From NCBI RefSeq assembly GCF_033118175.1, contig NC_083692.1, forward strand, positions 17,108,501 through 17,172,500: a stretch of DNA of 64,000 nt, written 5' to 3'. Made by a program: the position numbers and the translations under genes. The number at the start of each line of letters is the position of its first letter. The stretch's first letter is position 1. This document shows positions 34,490 through 45,825 of the stretch, one piece after another. Under the pieces are notes generated by a model. It saw nothing but the letters and a program-made list of their open reading frames with translations, was not told the DNA's origin and did no database searches. The stretch comes from Dama dama. Taxonomy: Eukaryota; Chordata; Mammalia; Artiodactyla; Cervidae.

Positions 34490-34880
34490 CGAAGGAGTTA
34501 ATATTTAACACAGCAGAAGGTGACAAGGGGCATGGAAGAAAATAAAGCGGGTAAGAGGTAGGGAATTCTGGGGGTCAGTGGGTTACTCTTTCTGCAGGGT
34601 GGTTGGGAAAGGCCTTCCTGAAAGGAAGACAAATGAGCAGAGATCTGAAGGGAAGGAGGGAGTGAATGGTGTGGGTGTCTAGGGGAAGAACATTCCAGCA
34701 AGGACCTGAGGTGAGAGTATGTTTGGTTGTCAGAGGAACAGCAAGGAGGCCAGTGGAGCTGGAGTGAAAAGCTGTGAGTGGTAGGAGATGAAGTCAGCAA
34801 GCTACCAGGCATTTATGTTGGCCTTGGAGGCCACTGTAAGGATTTTGGCTTTTGTTCTGAAGGAGATGGGGAGCTCCCAG
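34490..34880 (+). repeat. Ancient interspersed repeat, family not assigned
   Basis: The order ggcatggaagaaaataaagc, ggttgggaaaggccttcctg, gaagaacattccagcaagga, gaggccagtggagctggagt and aaggattttggcttttgttc is a widespread mammalian repeat pattern. I do not name it. Confidence 0.5.
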
Positions 34881-35009
34881 AGGACCTGCCCTCCCACTTG
34901 GATGCTGTGATTCTCTACCTCAGCCACTGTCTGTCCCCAGCACTCATCGAACTTAGTAATTACACTTTGTTTTCTCCGGGTGTTCCCTCTGTGGAAGGTG
35001 AGCGCCATT

Positions 35010-35095
35010 TGTGAGTTTTACTCAACAAGTGTTTATTGAGCACCTACGTTGCTCCCAGTTCTAAGTACCAAGGATACAGTTAGTATTTTGACTGT
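35010..35095 (-). repeat. MIR/L2-type fragment, antisense
   Basis: caagtgtttattgagcacct followed by taagtaccaaggatacagtt. Confidence 0.55.
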
Positions 35096-35142
35096 TTCTC
35101 TGAATGAGATGATGAATCCATTTGTTTTGCTGCATGACAAAC

Positions 35143-35187
35143 CACACAAAAAAAAAAAAAAAAAAGAAGAAGAAGAAGAAGAAAGAG
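35143..35187 (+). repeat. A-run with (GAA)n
   Basis: About 19 A residues followed by five to six GAA units and GA dinucleotides. Confidence 0.95.
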
Positions 35188-35298
35188 AGAAATCTCAGTG
35201 GTTTAAAACAACAGCCATTTAGTCAGCTTTCAAGTGAGAGGATCATCTGGAATATTCCCCCTGGGGAGCTGGGGGTGGTTCTCAGCAGACCTCATTAT

Positions 35299-35450
35299 GT
35301 GTCCTCATATACCTGTAGGATGGCTGATCATCGACTGTTTTAGGACAATCTTGCCCAGAACAGTTACACGTCCTGTGCCCTCATATACCCAGTAGGTTGG
35401 CTGATCATCAGCTGGTCCAGGACAACCTTGTCAAGGATAGTTCTGCTCCA
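35299..35450 (+). repeat. Two-copy tandem duplication, 76-bp unit
   Basis: Copy 1 starts gtgtcctcatatacc (35299) and copy 2 starts gtgccctcatatacc (35375). Both continue with a gaTGGCTGATCATC-like segment and aggacaa-ctTG. It lies in an old repeat-like context (aaatctcagtggtttaaaac at about 35190). Confidence 0.85.
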
Positions 35451-35739
35451 CGTGGCTTCTCATCCCTCAACAGGCTTTCCCAGGCTTGTTAACACAGCCG
35501 TTTGGATTCCAAGAGGAAGGCTGGAAGCATTCAAAGCCTCCTGGGGCCCAGATTTCCCATCATGGTCCTTCTGCCACATGCTATTGGACAAAGACAGTTA
35601 CAAGGCCAGGTCAGATGTTCTGGGTTGAGAAAGAGACTTCATCTCTTGATGGGAGGAATTTAAAGAATTGTGGCCATGTCTGTGGTCTCCCACAGATGAG
35701 GTTTTAGAGCAGGAGTGATGAGCTCTAATTTAGGGTTTT

Positions 35740-35964
35740 TAGTTTTTTTAATTTATTTATTTAGTTTTGGCTGCATTGGGTCTTCGTTGCTGTGCACAGG
35801 CTTCCTCTAGTTGTAGCTCATGGGCTGTAGAATGCAGGCTCAGTATTTGTGGCACATGGGATTAGTTGCCCCGAGGCATGTGGGATCTTCCCAGACCAGG
35901 GATTGAACCCTTGACCCCTGCATTAGCAGGTGGATTCTTAACCACTGAACCACCAGGGAAGTCC
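35740..35964 (-). mobile_element. CHR-type SINE, antisense, long form
   Basis: T/AT-rich tail at the left, body gtcttcgttgctgtgcacag, and a head complement ending ccaccagggaagtcc. Flanked by ctaatttagggtttt / ctaatttgggtttt (from 35725 and from 35965). Confidence 0.92.
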
Positions 35965-36192
35965 CTAATTTGGGTTTTAACAGGATTTCTCTGGAAGCAG
36001 TTGAGATTTAGTGTAGAGGAACAAATGGGAAGTAGGGAGGCCAGGTAGGATTCCAGCATTGGATTATTGCAAGAATCCAAATAAAAAATATTGGTGACAG
36101 TGCCAGTGAAGTAGTGATGAAGGTGGTGAGAAGTGGGCCACGTAATAACCGAGGACTGTGTCTCTCTTATTTACAATTATATACCCAGGGTG

Positions 36193-36390
36193 TCGCTCAG
36201 CCTTGTCCAACTCTTTCGTGACCCCATGGGCTGTAGCCCACCGGGCTCCTCTGTCCATGGGATTTCCCAGCAAGAATACAGGAGTGGGTTGCCATTTCCT
36301 TCTCCAGGGGATCTTCCCGACTCAGGGACTGAACCCGCATCTCCTGCATTGGCCAATGGATTCTTCACCACTGTGCCAACTGGGAAGCCC
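36193..36390 (-). mobile_element. Bov-tA SINE, antisense, with target duplication
   Basis: Ends ccaactgggaagccc. The duplication atacccagggtg / atactcagggcg lies at 36181-36192 and 36391-36402. Confidence 0.93.
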
Positions 36391-36607
36391 ATACTCAGGG
36401 CGTAGTAGATGCCTAAGAAATAGCTGTCAATGAAATTAATGTCTGAATAAATTCCCAGAGAACTTTGCCTATAACTTATGGCTCTTGTCATGGCCACCTT
36501 GTCCTGTATCTTTTCTCACCCTTAGTGTACTGAAAGCTCTGTAAGGATAAAAGCTGTCATGTTTGTGTTTCATTCAGTTTAATTTAACACTGATTAATGC
36601 CAATTAT

Positions 36608-36820
36608 GGGGCTTCCCTGGTGACTCAGATGGTAAAGAATCCACCTGCAATGCAGAAGACAGGGTTCTATCCCTGGGTTTAGAAGATCCCCTGGAGGAAG
36701 GTACAGCAACCCACTCCAGTATTCTTGCATGGAGAATCCCCATGGATAGAACAGCCTGGTGGACTACAGTCCATGGGGTCGCAAAGAGTCAGACAGGCCT
36801 GAGTGACTAAGCATACACAC
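36608..36820 (+). mobile_element. Bov-tA SINE, sense, with target duplication
   Basis: Head ggggcttccctggtgactca and an acacac tail. The duplication aatgccaattat / aatgcctattat lies at 36596-36607 and 36821-36832. Confidence 0.95.
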
Positions 36821-36832
36821 AATGCCTATTAT

Positions 36833-37579
36833 AGGACAGAAATTGTAAGTCTGAGTAAGGCAGACACCCCCACCCCCATAGTAAGAAGGGAAAGAAGTCC
36901 AATAACCAAAAAGTCTATCAGAAGTGTAATAATAATGTAATAACTGTAATAATGTTCAGGTGAAGCTCTTAACTCTATGAACTTTCTACCATTCAACAGT
37001 AAACACTTCTTGTATGAATGACTGCTTATTCTGTGGTTCCAAATCAATACACTGCTTTAATATTCAACAGAGGCTAATGAGGGCAGAAATGAAAAATTAG
37101 CTCTCATGTAGAAAGATGGTCTCCATCAATAGTAATGATTATAAATTATTTTTAAATATTTAAGATGAAAGAATAATAAACATTTGCATATCCACCATTA
37201 AGCTTAGTAATAAATAAGATGAATAGAACTGAAGGCCCCTATAAATCCTTCCCTAGTCCTGTTCCCTCTCCACCCAGGTAACGGTTATCCAGAATATCGT
37301 TCTTATCATTCTTACATGTTTCTCTTTATTTGAACCATATCTGTTTGTATACCTAAGTAATACATAGTGCTGCCAAGCATTATTTTTAACTTCTTACATT
37401 GTCAATATTTCTACATTTAATTTCTAGTTTTTATTACACAGTATCTGAATGGTCACAGCAAGACTTGGAATACTGGCATTCCCACTGAGGTTTTTCTGGA
37501 GAACGCTACAAAGCCACCAAGTGACTGATGTAAAACAGTTCAGTCAGCATCAGCCCAGAACCTAAGGGTAATGCTAAAA
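36833..37579. other. Intergenic, AT-rich, nothing recognised
   Basis: No gene. 37130-37490 has the texture of an old L1 remnant but no diagnostic motif that I can name. Confidence 0.35.
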
Positions 37580-37790
37580 GGTAGCTTTCCTGCTGGCTCA
37601 GTGGTAAAGAATCTGCCTGCAATGCAGGCGACGCAGGTTCAATCCCTGGGTCGGGATGATCCGCTGAAGAAGGAAATGGCAACCCACTCCAGTATTTTGC
37701 CTGGGAAATCCTGTGGGCAGAGAGGCCTGGCAGGCTACAGTCCATGGGGTCACAGAAGACTTGGACATGATTTAGTGACTGAACAACAAA
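37580..37790 (+). mobile_element. Bov-tA SINE, sense
   Basis: Head tagctttcctgctggctcag, B-box ggttcaatccctgggtcggg and a BovB-like end with gacttggacatgatttagtg. Confidence 0.92.
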
Positions 37791-38066
37791 GCATTTGCTA
37801 GACACTTAAATCCCGTATGCTGACAACTAACAGCTGTCAGAACAGTTGTTGGCTCTTGCGAGGTCCTGGAACAAATTAGAGAACAGTGCCATCTCTTGGT
37901 AGGCAATCCCAGGCCAAAAGGCACGGACTGGTGAAACCCTGTTTGACTCTTACGGTCAGGACTCTAGAGCAGTGAACAGTCCAGTACCCTTGCTATGTCT
38001 CACTTCCTATGTGTCAGGCACATAAAATGACTCATTTAACCTTCACAACAGACATAGAAGCTAAGT

Positions 38067-38660
38067 CGAGTTGACCTTTGAACAACTCAGGGGTCAGGGG
38101 TGCTGACCCCTGCATAGTCAAAAATCCACATATAACTTTTGACTCTCCCGAATCTTTGACTTAATAGCCTACTGTTGACTGGAAAACTTACTGATAACCT
38201 AAACAGATGACTAACACATTTTTTGAATGCAATATGTGTTATATACTGTATTCTTCTAATAAAGTAAGCTAGAAGAAAGAAAATGTTATTAAGAAAATCA
38301 TAAGGAAGAGAAAATTCATTTACAGGACTGTATTTCATTTATCAATACTGTCAGTTTACATCATCTGTTTATAAGATGAATCGTCTGTCAGTACCTACCT
38401 CAGTATCGCTTTATGTGATACAAAGATGTTATACATGTAACTAACACTAGACATCAAAAATGGAAAGACCATGTGAAAAAGAAATTCATATTTATCACAG
38501 GTATAATGATTCATGCACAGATAATGAACAATCAAGCAATATGACTGTTTTATGATAGCCTAGCTTATATGCTAATGAGTGAGTGAATGGTTACAAAATT
38601 TTTAAGGCATACTGTATTACAGTTATATTTATAACACAGTATGAGAAACATTGTTACTTT
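38067..38660 (+). repeat. Tigger-type (Tc1/mariner) DNA transposon relic
   Basis: Starts gttgacctttgaacaactca, continues gtcaaaaatccacatataac, tagcctactgttgactggaa, and aataaagtaagctagaagaa in the order of a Tigger-group element. No transposase frame remains. Confidence 0.6.
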
Positions 38661-39777
38661 TTTAAACCTATGTTGATAGGTTGATTGGCCACTTCTCCAG
38701 TTACTTCTGAGAGAGAGGCATACTATAAAGTAGTGTACTTTTTGAAAGCAAATAACTTTTGAGTAGTGGGATCACAGAGGCAGGAGAGGGGGTGGTTCTG
38801 AGGGAGGGGATGGAAGAAGTGGGAAGAGAGGCAACTCTGAGAATTTAGGGCAGCAGCCATTTGCCAATATGTATTTATTTCAGTGTTTAAATTATTAGAA
38901 TCATAACGCATGTGCCTATCAGATCAGCCTTGTTTAAAATTAGCAGGATATGTTGTAAGCAAATGGGCTTCTTACGGTAATTGAAAATAGATATTTTTTA
39001 AGTGCCGTAAGCTTGCTATATTCACACCAGTCTAGTTCTCCTATTCCCTTGCTGTTTCCAGTGCCAGCACAAATATAGACATCAGTCCAACTCCTACTGA
39101 ATCAGTTCATTTCCAGAACCCCTGTTTTTCGAAAGCTGAGATGCTCTGACCCAGTTGTTGAGAAAATGGGTTGAAACTGTGGAACCTAGCAAAGCAGAAG
39201 CTTCCTGCCTGTCGGTGGGGTGCCCCCCAGGGGTTGGGGGTGGGAGTCGGGGGCTGATGAAAGAACTAGGTACTTTTCCTTCAGGATAGTCATTTCAGAA
39301 ATCAAGCTTCCCTACCTGGGAGGAGGTACAAAATCTCCCAAAGTCAAAAAAAAGGAAGGAAATACTTGTTTGGGACCCCCCTCGGTTATTCCGATATAAG
39401 TGGTCTGAGCTCGGGTATTTTTTAAAAAGCTCCCCAGGTGGTTCTAACATGAAGCCATTGAATGGAGAGGAAATTGTGGAGCCCATTTCTCCAGGAGGGG
39501 TTCCATCATGGCCTCAGAGTCCAGTTAAGCTTCTCCCAGTTCTTTCATCTCTATTCATCCTCTCTCACCTGCCCTGGACACAAAGGCCTCCATGCCCTGG
39601 GGTTAACCAGCTCCAAATCCACTTTCCTCACCTGATTTGAGCTGACACGGGGCCTGTATGTGTGAACCCCAGGATCCAGTCCACTGAAGCAGGCTAGGCT
39701 GAGGAGTTTCGGGGTGGGGGGGGGTCGTTGGCCCTGAAGTGGGATGAGAGTCAGGGATGGTTAGGAGAGCTCCCCTC
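38661..39777. other. Intergenic, single-copy
   Basis: No gene. G-runs occur at about 39218-39252 and 39710-39724. Confidence 0.4.
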
Positions 39778-39980
39778 CCCTCATGGCTCAGAGGGTAAAG
39801 CATCTACCCACAATGCAGGAGACCTGGGTTCGACCCCTGGGTCAGGAAGATCCCTTGGAGAAGGAAATGGCAACCCACTCCAATACTCTTGCCTGGAAAA
39901 TCCCATGGATGGAGGAGCCTGGTAGGCTACAGTCCATGGGGTCGCAGAGAGTTGGACATGACTGAGCGACTTCACTTTCT
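39778..39980 (+). mobile_element. Bov-tA SINE, sense
   Basis: Intact Bov-tA order from cctcatggctcagagggtaa to gttggacatgactgagcgac; flanks share tcccct-rich sequence. Confidence 0.93.
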
Positions 39981-40335
39981 TTCCTCCCCTTGCAGGCGCT
40001 CAAGGGCCATCAGTGAGCACCTGGCTGCACTTTCAGGCCCCTGTGCCTTTTCCTCTAGAGGAGTTTCATGTTCCTAGAGCTCTCTGCCTCACATTCCCTG
40101 ATAGCCCCCTGTCTATTTAGTAAAGACGAAACCCAGGAAGAGGAGAGAAGAATCTTCTGTGGGTGCAGGCAAATGTGCCCCAGGTTCCCAAGGGCTCCTC
40201 ACTGGTGAATGGAGGCTGGGGGTTAGGCGGGAGGCCTTCTCGTCAGCTGCTGCCCACCCTTGCAGGCCACCCGCACCCAGGTCAGCATTCCTGGGTTATC
40301 ACCCCTCCCATCTAGACCATGAATACGTTGACACC

Positions 40336-40542
40336 GGGCTTCCCTGGTGGCTCAGACGGTAAAGCGTCTTTCTGCAATGCTGGCACCCGGGTTCGATCCC
40401 TGGGTAGGGAAGATCCCCTGGAGAAGGAAATGGCAACCCACTCCAGTACTCTTGCCTGGAAAATCCCGTGGACAGAGGAGCCTGGTGGGCTACAGTCCAT
40501 GGGGTCGCAAAGAGTCGGACACGACTGAGTAACTGGACTTTG
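40336..40542 (+). mobile_element. Bov-tA SINE, sense, well preserved
   Basis: From gggcttccctggtggctcag to gtcggacacgactgagtaac. Flanked by acgttgacacc / acgttgacgcc (40325-40335 and 40543-40553). Close to consensus, so probably young. Confidence 0.96.
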
Positions 40543-40553
40543 ACGTTGACGCC

Positions 40554-41064
40554 AAAACCCCACTCTTTATTCCAAGCTGTCTCTGAGCACCTTGCTGGAT
40601 GTACCACCTTTGAAATCTTAAGAGCTGACTGTTGCTTGTTAGCTATTTGAGTAAAAATAATAAAAATCCCCTAGTTGCCTTATTAAAAAAAAAATTTTTT
40701 TTTGGTGGCAAAGCACAAAGCACTGTATGGGCACATCTTCAATGCTTACAAGATGGCTAAAGGGGATTTTTCTCAAAGTTTCCCAAACAAGCAGGGAAAA
40801 TATTTACCTGAAGGCAGGGCCCTCCAGCAAAGGGACCAGAGTGGGTGGCCAGGTGATGGTAGGGAAATTCCCCCTGAAGGCATGGGCAGGGCCTGTAGTC
40901 CAACCCTCTTCTTATCTGGGCTTTAAGCTTTAAGCCGAGATAGGCTTTGTAGGAAGCTTCTTAGGAGGCAGTGGCCGCCCTGAATGTGTCAGCCCCAAAG
41001 GGTTAAATCGGATTTCTTAACTCTCACATTTTGACATTTGGACAGATTAATCTTTTCTGTGGGG
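40554..41064. other. Intergenic single-copy
   Basis: An A/T homopolymer junction lies at 40684-40704; no gene recognised. Confidence 0.4.
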
Positions 41065-41187
41065 GGGGGCTATTGTAGGCTGTTTAGCTGTATCTCTGAT
41101 CCCTATGCATTAGATGCCAGTAAAATTCCCCAGTTATGAAACCTGAAAATGTTTTCAGATCTTGCTAAGCAGATGTAAACTATTATA

Positions 41188-42880
41188 TGTTCAGTCGCCC
41201 AGTCGTGTCTGACTCTTTGTGACCCCATGGACTGCAGCATGCTAGGTCTCCCTGTCCCTCACCATCTCCCAAAGTTTGCTCAAGTTCATGTCCATTGCAT
41301 TGGTGATTCCATCCAGCCATCTCATCCTCTCACGCGCTCTTCTCCTTCTGCCCTCCATCTTTCCCAGCATCAGGGACTTTTCCAATGAGTCAGCTGTTTG
41401 CATCAAGTGACCAAAATACTGGAGCTTCAGCATCAGTTATTCCAATGAGTATTCAGGGTTGATTTCCCTTAAGATTGACTTGTTTTGATCTCCTTGCTAT
41501 CCAAGGGACTCTCAGGAATCTTCTCCAGCACAGTTCGAAGGCATCAATTTTTTTGTGCTCTGCCTTCCTTACGGTCCAGCTCTCACATCCGTATGTGACC
41601 ACTGGGAAGACCATAGCCTTGACTATACAGACCTTTGTTGGCAGAGTAATGTCTTTGCTCCCCAACACGCTGTCTAGGTTTGTTACAGTTTTCCTGCCAA
41701 GAAACAATCATCTTCTGATTTCACTGCAATCACCATCTGCAGTGATTTCGGAGCCCAAGAAGAGGATATCTGTCACTACTTCCACCTTTTCTCCTTTTAT
41801 TTGTCATGAAGTAATGGGACTGGATGCCATGATCTTAGTTTTTTTATTATTTAGTTTTAAGCAGGCTCTCTCACTCTCCTCCTTCACCCTCAAGAGACTC
41901 TTTAGTTGCTCTTCACTTTCTGCCATTAGAGTGGTATCATTCGCATATCTGGGGCTTCCTTTGTGGCTCAGCTGGTAAAGAATTTGCCTGCAATACAAGA
42001 GACCTGGGCTCGATCCCTGGGTTGCGAAGATCCCCTGGAAAAGGGAAAGGCTACCTACTCCAGTATTCTGGCCTGGAGAATTCCATGGACTATACAGTTC
42101 ATGGGATCGAACAGTTCATGGGTTCAAAGAGTTGGGCACGACTGAGCGACTCTCACTTCACTTCACTTCACATCTGCATATCTGAGATTATTGATGTTTC
42201 TCCCACCTATCTTGATTCCAGCTTGTAACTCATCCAGTCCTGCATTTCTCATGATGTGCTCAGTGTATAGGTTAAATAACCAGGGTGACAGCAGACAGCT
42301 CTGTCATACTCCTTTCTCAGTCCTGAACCAATCAGTCGTTCCATACAGGGTTCTAACTGTTGCCTGTTGACCTGCCTACAGGTTTCTCAGGGGACAGGTA
42401 AGAAGGTCTGGTATTCTCATCTCTTTAAGAGCTTTCCACAGTCTGTTATGATCCACACAGTCAAAGGCTTTAGTGTAGTCAATGAAACAGAAATAGATGT
42501 TTTTCTGGAATTCCCTTGCCTTCTCTGTGATCCAATAGATGTTGGCAATTTGATCTCTGGTTCCTCTGCCCTTTCTAAACCCAGCTTGGATGTCTGGAAG
42601 TTCTTGGTTTGCATAATGCTGAAACCTATCATATGAGATTTTAAGCATGATCTTACTAGCATGGGAGATGAGTGCAATTGCCCAATGGTTAGAACATTCT
42701 TTAGTACTACCCTTCTTGGGAATTGGGATGAGGATTGACCTTTTCCAGTCCTGTGGCCACTGCTGGGGTCTTCCAGATTTGCTGACCTATTGAGTGCAAC
42801 ACTTTGATAGCATCATCCTTTAGGGTTTTGAATATCTCTACTGGAATTCCATTGCATCCACTAGCTTTATTAACAGCATA
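41188..42880 (-). mobile_element. BovB LINE 3' part, antisense, with decayed RT frames
   Basis: The minus strand encodes pieces of the BovB ORF2 C-terminus and reverse transcriptase: LKLQYFGHLMQTADSLEKSL at 41242-41433, FPVVTYGCESWTVRKAEHKK at 41453-41707, and a stretch with FIDYTKAFDCVDHNRLWKAL at 42376-42648. Frameshifts and stops separate them, so it is dead. Interrupted by a plus-strand Bov-tA at 41952-42175. Confidence 0.93.
41952..42175 (+). mobile_element. Bov-tA SINE inside BovB, with target duplication
   Basis: Inserted within the BovB reverse transcriptase region. The repeat gcatatctg flanks it (41943-41951 and 42176-42184). It carries a small internal duplication of cagttcatggg near 42095-42122. 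Confidence 0.95.
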
Positions 42881-43063
42881 TACAGAATGGATATATAACA
42901 AGATCCTACTAAATAGCACAGGGAACTATATTCAATTTTCTGTGGAAATCCACAACAGGAAAGAATATGAAAAAGTATGTGTATAAATGTATAACTGAAT
43001 CACTTTGCTATACAGCAGAAATTAACACATTGTAAATCAACTATACTTCAATAAAATAAAATT

Positions 43064-43180
43064 AAAAAAAAATGTTTTTTGGCCTTGCCAATTAACTTAT
43101 GGAATTTTAGTTCCCCGACAGGGATTAAACCTAGGCATGAGAGTTCAGAATCCTCATCTCTGGACTGCCAGGGAATTCCC
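43064..43180 (-). mobile_element. CHR-type SINE inside the L1 tail, antisense
   Basis: A perfect 16-bp repeat tcaataaaataaaatt lies at 43048-43063 and 43181-43196. The head complement ends ctgccagggaattccc. Confidence 0.95.
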
Positions 43181-43280
43181 TCAATAAAATAAAATTTTTA
43201 AAAAAGTTTCCATTCCTTGCCAGATGTCCCCTGGGAGGAGGATCAAAATTGCCCCAGATAAGAACCACTGGCTTAAAGAC

Positions 43281-43629
43281 CATGCATCTTAAAGCAGCAA
43301 TGATTCCCCCCATTAGCCTGGACCTGAAGACCTCCTTACAAACCCTTCAACGTTCAGGAAACTCTAGACAGATCTGCTCTGTTCCATGAAGCTTCTCAGT
43401 CCCCAGGTTTTGGACCTCCTTCAGCCGGGGGGTGTGACCGTACTGACCTCAGAGCCTCGGGCAGCTGAGCATCAGAGCTGCTCCGGGCAGGCTCCCCTCT
43501 TTCCTGCCCCTTGCAGACCAGTGAAAAAGGAGCATGGCCTCTCTAAGTTCAAGAGGCCACTCCATTTTTTTAGTTGGTGACTAGATTTTAAAATGCAGCT
43601 ATATCAGGATAAGGTAACAAAAATGGTGC
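43281..43629. other. Intergenic single-copy
   Basis: Nothing recognised. Confidence 0.4.
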
Positions 43630-44041
43630 TGCTTTTTTTTTAACATTTGTTTGGCTGCAAAATCTTTCAGTGTGACCCACGGACTCTCCAGTTGTGGAGG
43701 GTGAACAAGCTTAGTTGCCCTGTGGCATATGGGATCTTAGTCCCCTAAAAGAAAGAAAGAAAATGAAGTTGCTCAGTTGTGTCCAACTCTTTGCGACCCC
43801 ATGGACTATAGCCTGCCAGGCTCCTCTGTCCATGGGATTTTCCAGACAAGAGTACTGGAGTGGGTTGCCATTTTCCTTCTCCAGGGGATCTTCCCAACCC
43901 AGGGATCGAACCCAGGTCTCCCACATTGCAGGCAGACCCTTTACCATCTGAGCCAGCAGGGAAGCCCATAATTCCCTGAGCAGCGATCAAACCTGCACCC
44001 AAGGCACTGCAAGGCAGACTCTTAACCACGAGGGAAGTCCC
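43630..44041 (-). mobile_element. CHR-type SINE, antisense, split by a Bov-tA
   Basis: Left part 43630-43746 (ttggctgcaaaatctttcag, gccctgtggcatatgggatc) and right part 43968-44041 (cgatcaaacctgcacccaag, ending cgagggaagtccc) make one CHR. The break shows ttagtcccct and ataattccct, a diverged target duplication. Confidence 0.85.
43747..43967 (-). mobile_element. Bov-tA SINE, antisense, inside a CHR SINE
   Basis: A (GAAA)n-like tail complement at the left, body aagttgctcagttgtgtcca, and a head complement ending agccagcagggaagccc. Confidence 0.93.
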
Positions 44042-44369
44042 AATAATGCTGTATTTTTGAAGCAATATGTTTACACTAAAATCAGATAATTATGGAGTTT
44101 ATACACTATTAGTTCATGGCTCACTGGAGGTGGCACCGACAGACAGTGGGAAGTGGCCTGGCTGAATCTTTCTGTCTGGATATATGACTTCACTTGGACA
44201 TAAGGTGCTTTGAGAATGTGAGACCTATCAAATCACTTTTCAGCACCCCTCCCTCATCCACCCAATCCCGAAAGGATGTGGAGAGAGCTCCTTGGAAGAA
44301 GGTGAGAAAAGGGAGACCCTACTTAGCTTTGAATTTGAATATACAATAAAATGTTCTGACTGTTGCTTA

Positions 44370-44760
44370 GTAACCATGTGATCTTGGGCAGAGCACTTAA
44401 AACTCTGTGCCTCAGTTTCCTCATCTACGTAATGGGAATTACAGTACCCACCTCTTAATGGGCTTCCCTGGTGGCTCAGATGGTAAAGAATCTGCCTGCA
44501 GTGCAGGAGACCAGGGCTCAATTCCTGGGTTGGGAAGATCCCCTGGAGAAAGGAATACCCCTGGAGAAGGAAACAGCTACCCCCTCCAGTATTCTGGCCC
44601 AGAGAATTCCATGGACTGTATAGTCCATGGGGTTGCAAAGAGTTGGACATGACTGAATGACTTTCACATAATAGTGAACATATTTAAATAACTTAGCACA
44701 GTGATTATGCCTAATAAGCATTTTGTGCTATTACTGTTGTTATATTCATTTTATATAGCC
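44370..44760 (+). repeat. MIR SINE split by a Bov-tA
   Basis: Left half 44370-44459 (ccatgtgatcttgggcagag, gcctcagtttcctcatctac). Right half 44669-44760 resumes the MIR 3' part (ataacttagcacagtgatta, ctattactgttgttatattc). Confidence 0.85.
44460..44668 (+). mobile_element. Bov-tA SINE with internal duplication
   Basis: Head gggcttccctggtggctcag. A segment cccctggagaa-ggaa appears twice (about 44540 and 44559), lengthening the element by about 20 bp. Confidence 0.93.
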
Positions 44761-44869
44761 AATAGATCTGGCCTTATTTTGGAACAGTGTCTCATCCAAA
44801 AGAAGTGTTAAGAAGAGGGAAGCACATCACGTGTCAGCTTTCTGAAGTCTTCTTGACACAGTTTCTCCC

Positions 44870-45100
44870 CAAAGACACCCTCCTCAAAGCTATTGTGCCA
44901 GACTCACCTTTCTTTTCTGAGGTTTCTACTCAAATCTCACATGCTTTCTGTGGCCTTCACTCTTTTGCTAAGCAACTCTCCTCTCTACCTCCCAACCAAG
45001 TGTTCTTTGATCCTGGACTAGACATCTCCAGGCCAGGTCAGTATCACTTACCTTTTTGCCCCATTGTCTTCCTCTCCACTTTCTCCTGGATCCATTAGGG
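44870..45100 (+). repeat. L2 LINE fragment, sense
   Basis: ctcaaatctcacatgctttc, tgtggccttcactcttttgc and ggactagacatctccaggcc fit the L2 3' region. Confidence 0.5.
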
Positions 45101-45129
45101 CAAAGGTTCAGTAGCCACTGGCCACTGAA

Positions 45130-45825
45130 CAAAGATATCTCCTCCATGGGCAGTTTGTTATTTATTCACGTGCTGTTGGACATTTGAGCTGTCTTCAAGT
45201 TTTGACTGTTATGAGTAAAATGTCTCTGCATATTAATATACATATGAATGGTGGGTGTATACTTTCATTTTTCTTGGGTGACTACATAGATGAGAATATC
45301 TGAAACCTTGCTATAGTCATTTATTCATTCAAGTAGATTTTATGTAGATTTTATGTAGATTTCTTAGATTTTTTCTTAGATGATTTTGATTTTTGTGAAT
45401 ACAGTTTTACATTTTCCTTTCCAACCCATTTGCTTTTTTTTTGTTGTTTTGCCTTATTGCATGTGTCTTTGTGTAAAATAAATGTATTGAGAGTTGACAT
45501 CCTTGCCTTGTTTCTAATCTGAAGAGATAAACATTCAATCTATTATCATCAAGTAGAAAGTAAGTTATGGGATTTTATATTTTATAGATTTTCTTTTATC
45601 AGATTGAGGAAATTCTCTTCCATCTCTAGTCTGTTGAGAGCCTTCATCTTGAATTTCTGTTTCTTGAATTTTGCTTTTTCTTAATCTATTGATATAATTC
45701 CATGATCTATCCCCATTATTTCATTTTATAATATTTACATTAAGTGATTTTTTGAATGTTAAGCCAGCCTTGCATTCCTGGGATATACTTTATTTGCTCA
45801 TACTTCTTAGCATATCTATTTGTTT
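45130..45825 (-). repeat. L1 fragment, antisense
   Basis: ggacatttgagctgtcttca, attgagagttgacatccttg and ccagccttgcattcctggga match antisense L1 ORF2/3'-UTR text; no open frame. Confidence 0.7.

Larger units (their letters stand above)
41167..43205 (+). mobile_element. Ruminant L1 3' end, split
   Basis: The L1 reads gcagatgtaaactattatat at 41169-41188, breaks at the BovB insertion, and resumes near 42885 with agaatggatatataacaaga. It continues through atgtataactgaatcacttt to an A-rich tail. A CHR SINE sits inside the tail. Confidence 0.75.
41065..43275 (+). repeat. MER20 relic split by a nest of younger elements
   Basis: Left half 41065-41166 (ctattgtaggctgtttagct, tgcattagatgccagtaaaa) and right half 43206-43275 (ccagatgtcccctgggagga, ending gataagaaccactgg) form one MER20. 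The break carries gttttcagatcttgc at the left and gtttccattccttgc at the right, a diverged target duplication of the L1 insertion within. Confidence 0.7.

Noticed and set aside
40336..40542. tRNA-like sequence in SINE heads
   Set aside because: The A/B-box-like text belongs to Bov-tA or CHR SINEs, with BovB-like bodies or A-tails, not to functional tRNA genes.
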